Shown one piece after another: positions 63,941 to 64,000 of a stretch of 64,000 nt of DNA (positions within the stretch are counted from its first letter, which is position 1; every line of letters starts with the position of its first letter). The stretch covers positions 7,225,496 to 7,289,495 of the forward strand of contig NZ_CP029188.1 of NCBI RefSeq assembly GCF_003097515.1, in the 5' to 3' direction. The translations under genes were made by a program, and so were the position numbers. The notes under the pieces were generated by a model that worked only from the letters and a program-made list of their open reading frames with translations, made no database searches and was not told the DNA's origin. The stretch comes from Streptomyces tirandamycinicus (GTDB lineage Bacteria > Actinomycetota > Actinomycetes > Streptomycetales > Streptomycetaceae).

Positions 63941-64000
63941 GTATCGGCCTCCAACTCGTCCATGAAGTGCCGAACTCATCGTCGTGGGGCTGGCTGCCAC

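Noticed and set aside
63407..64000. Minus-strand frame running off the right edge
   Set aside because: It crosses the telomere-type palindromes and the T-rich subterminal region and has Ser/Thr/Arg/Pro shadow composition.

Overview
The window is a high-GC actinomycete sequence with Streptomyces-like codon use, GTG/ATG/TTG starts and many ATGA-type overlaps. It reads as the terminal part of a linear replicon, most likely a large linear plasmid. The right end (63.7-63.94 kb) has four stem-loops with 3-nt GGA or GCA loops, the hallmark of Streptomyces telomere regions. Inboard of these lie a parAB pair with five ATTACGNCGTAAT parS-like sites and a helix-turn-helix/zinc-ribbon protein behind an iteron-like array, a plausible replication gene. 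About 0.9-50 kb is an enediyne biosynthetic gene cluster.

Cluster layout. 0.9-6.8 kb (minus): an anthranilate/ADIC-type chorismate enzyme, its glutaminase, an iron-sulfur flavoprotein and two phenylacetate-CoA-ligase-like adenylating enzymes, a set recalling benzoxazolinate formation in C-1027. 7.3-14.3 kb (minus): P450, O-methyltransferase, MMPL exporter, an alpha/beta hydrolase lacking the expected His, and a membrane acyltransferase. 14.6-20.6 kb (plus): adenylation-carrier didomain, MbtH-like protein, free-standing condensation enzyme, flavin monooxygenase and P450. 20.9-32 kb: further flavin enzymes, a SgcJ-like protein, an HpaB-type hydroxylase, a ThDP enzyme, a methyltransferase, a prephenate dehydrogenase and two accessory proteins. 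32.1-38.5 kb: GMC oxidoreductase and partner (E9/E8-like), StrR-like and AraC-like regulators, P450 (E7-like), flavin reductase (E6-like). 38.5-50 kb: thioesterase E10, the enediyne polyketide synthase E, and E5, E4, E3 and E2.

Regulation. A 16-bp directional motif, GCA-N5-GRAGATGC and variants, recurs 13 times. Twelve copies lie about 60-120 bp upstream of start codons and one is closer. It marks one promoter class for nearly every cluster operon, and one copy precedes an isolated membrane protein at 58.5 kb. At 50-56 kb are an HxlR regulator with a probable own operator that recurs in the cluster, a transposase-fold protein that has lost a catalytic Asp, two gamma-butyrolactone-receptor-like TetR proteins, an SDR, a HAD phosphatase and an AfsA-type synthase. 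A butyrolactone-type operator-like element is shared by the AfsA/TetR intergenic region, the transposase-fold gene and the StrR-like gene. This suggests signal -> receptor -> regulators -> enediyne genes.

No apoprotein, deoxysugar genes or MIO aminomutase are visible here. The peripheral groups of the product therefore appear to differ from C-1027, unless such genes lie left of the window. Assignments rest on reading motifs and recalled family features; no database search was run.
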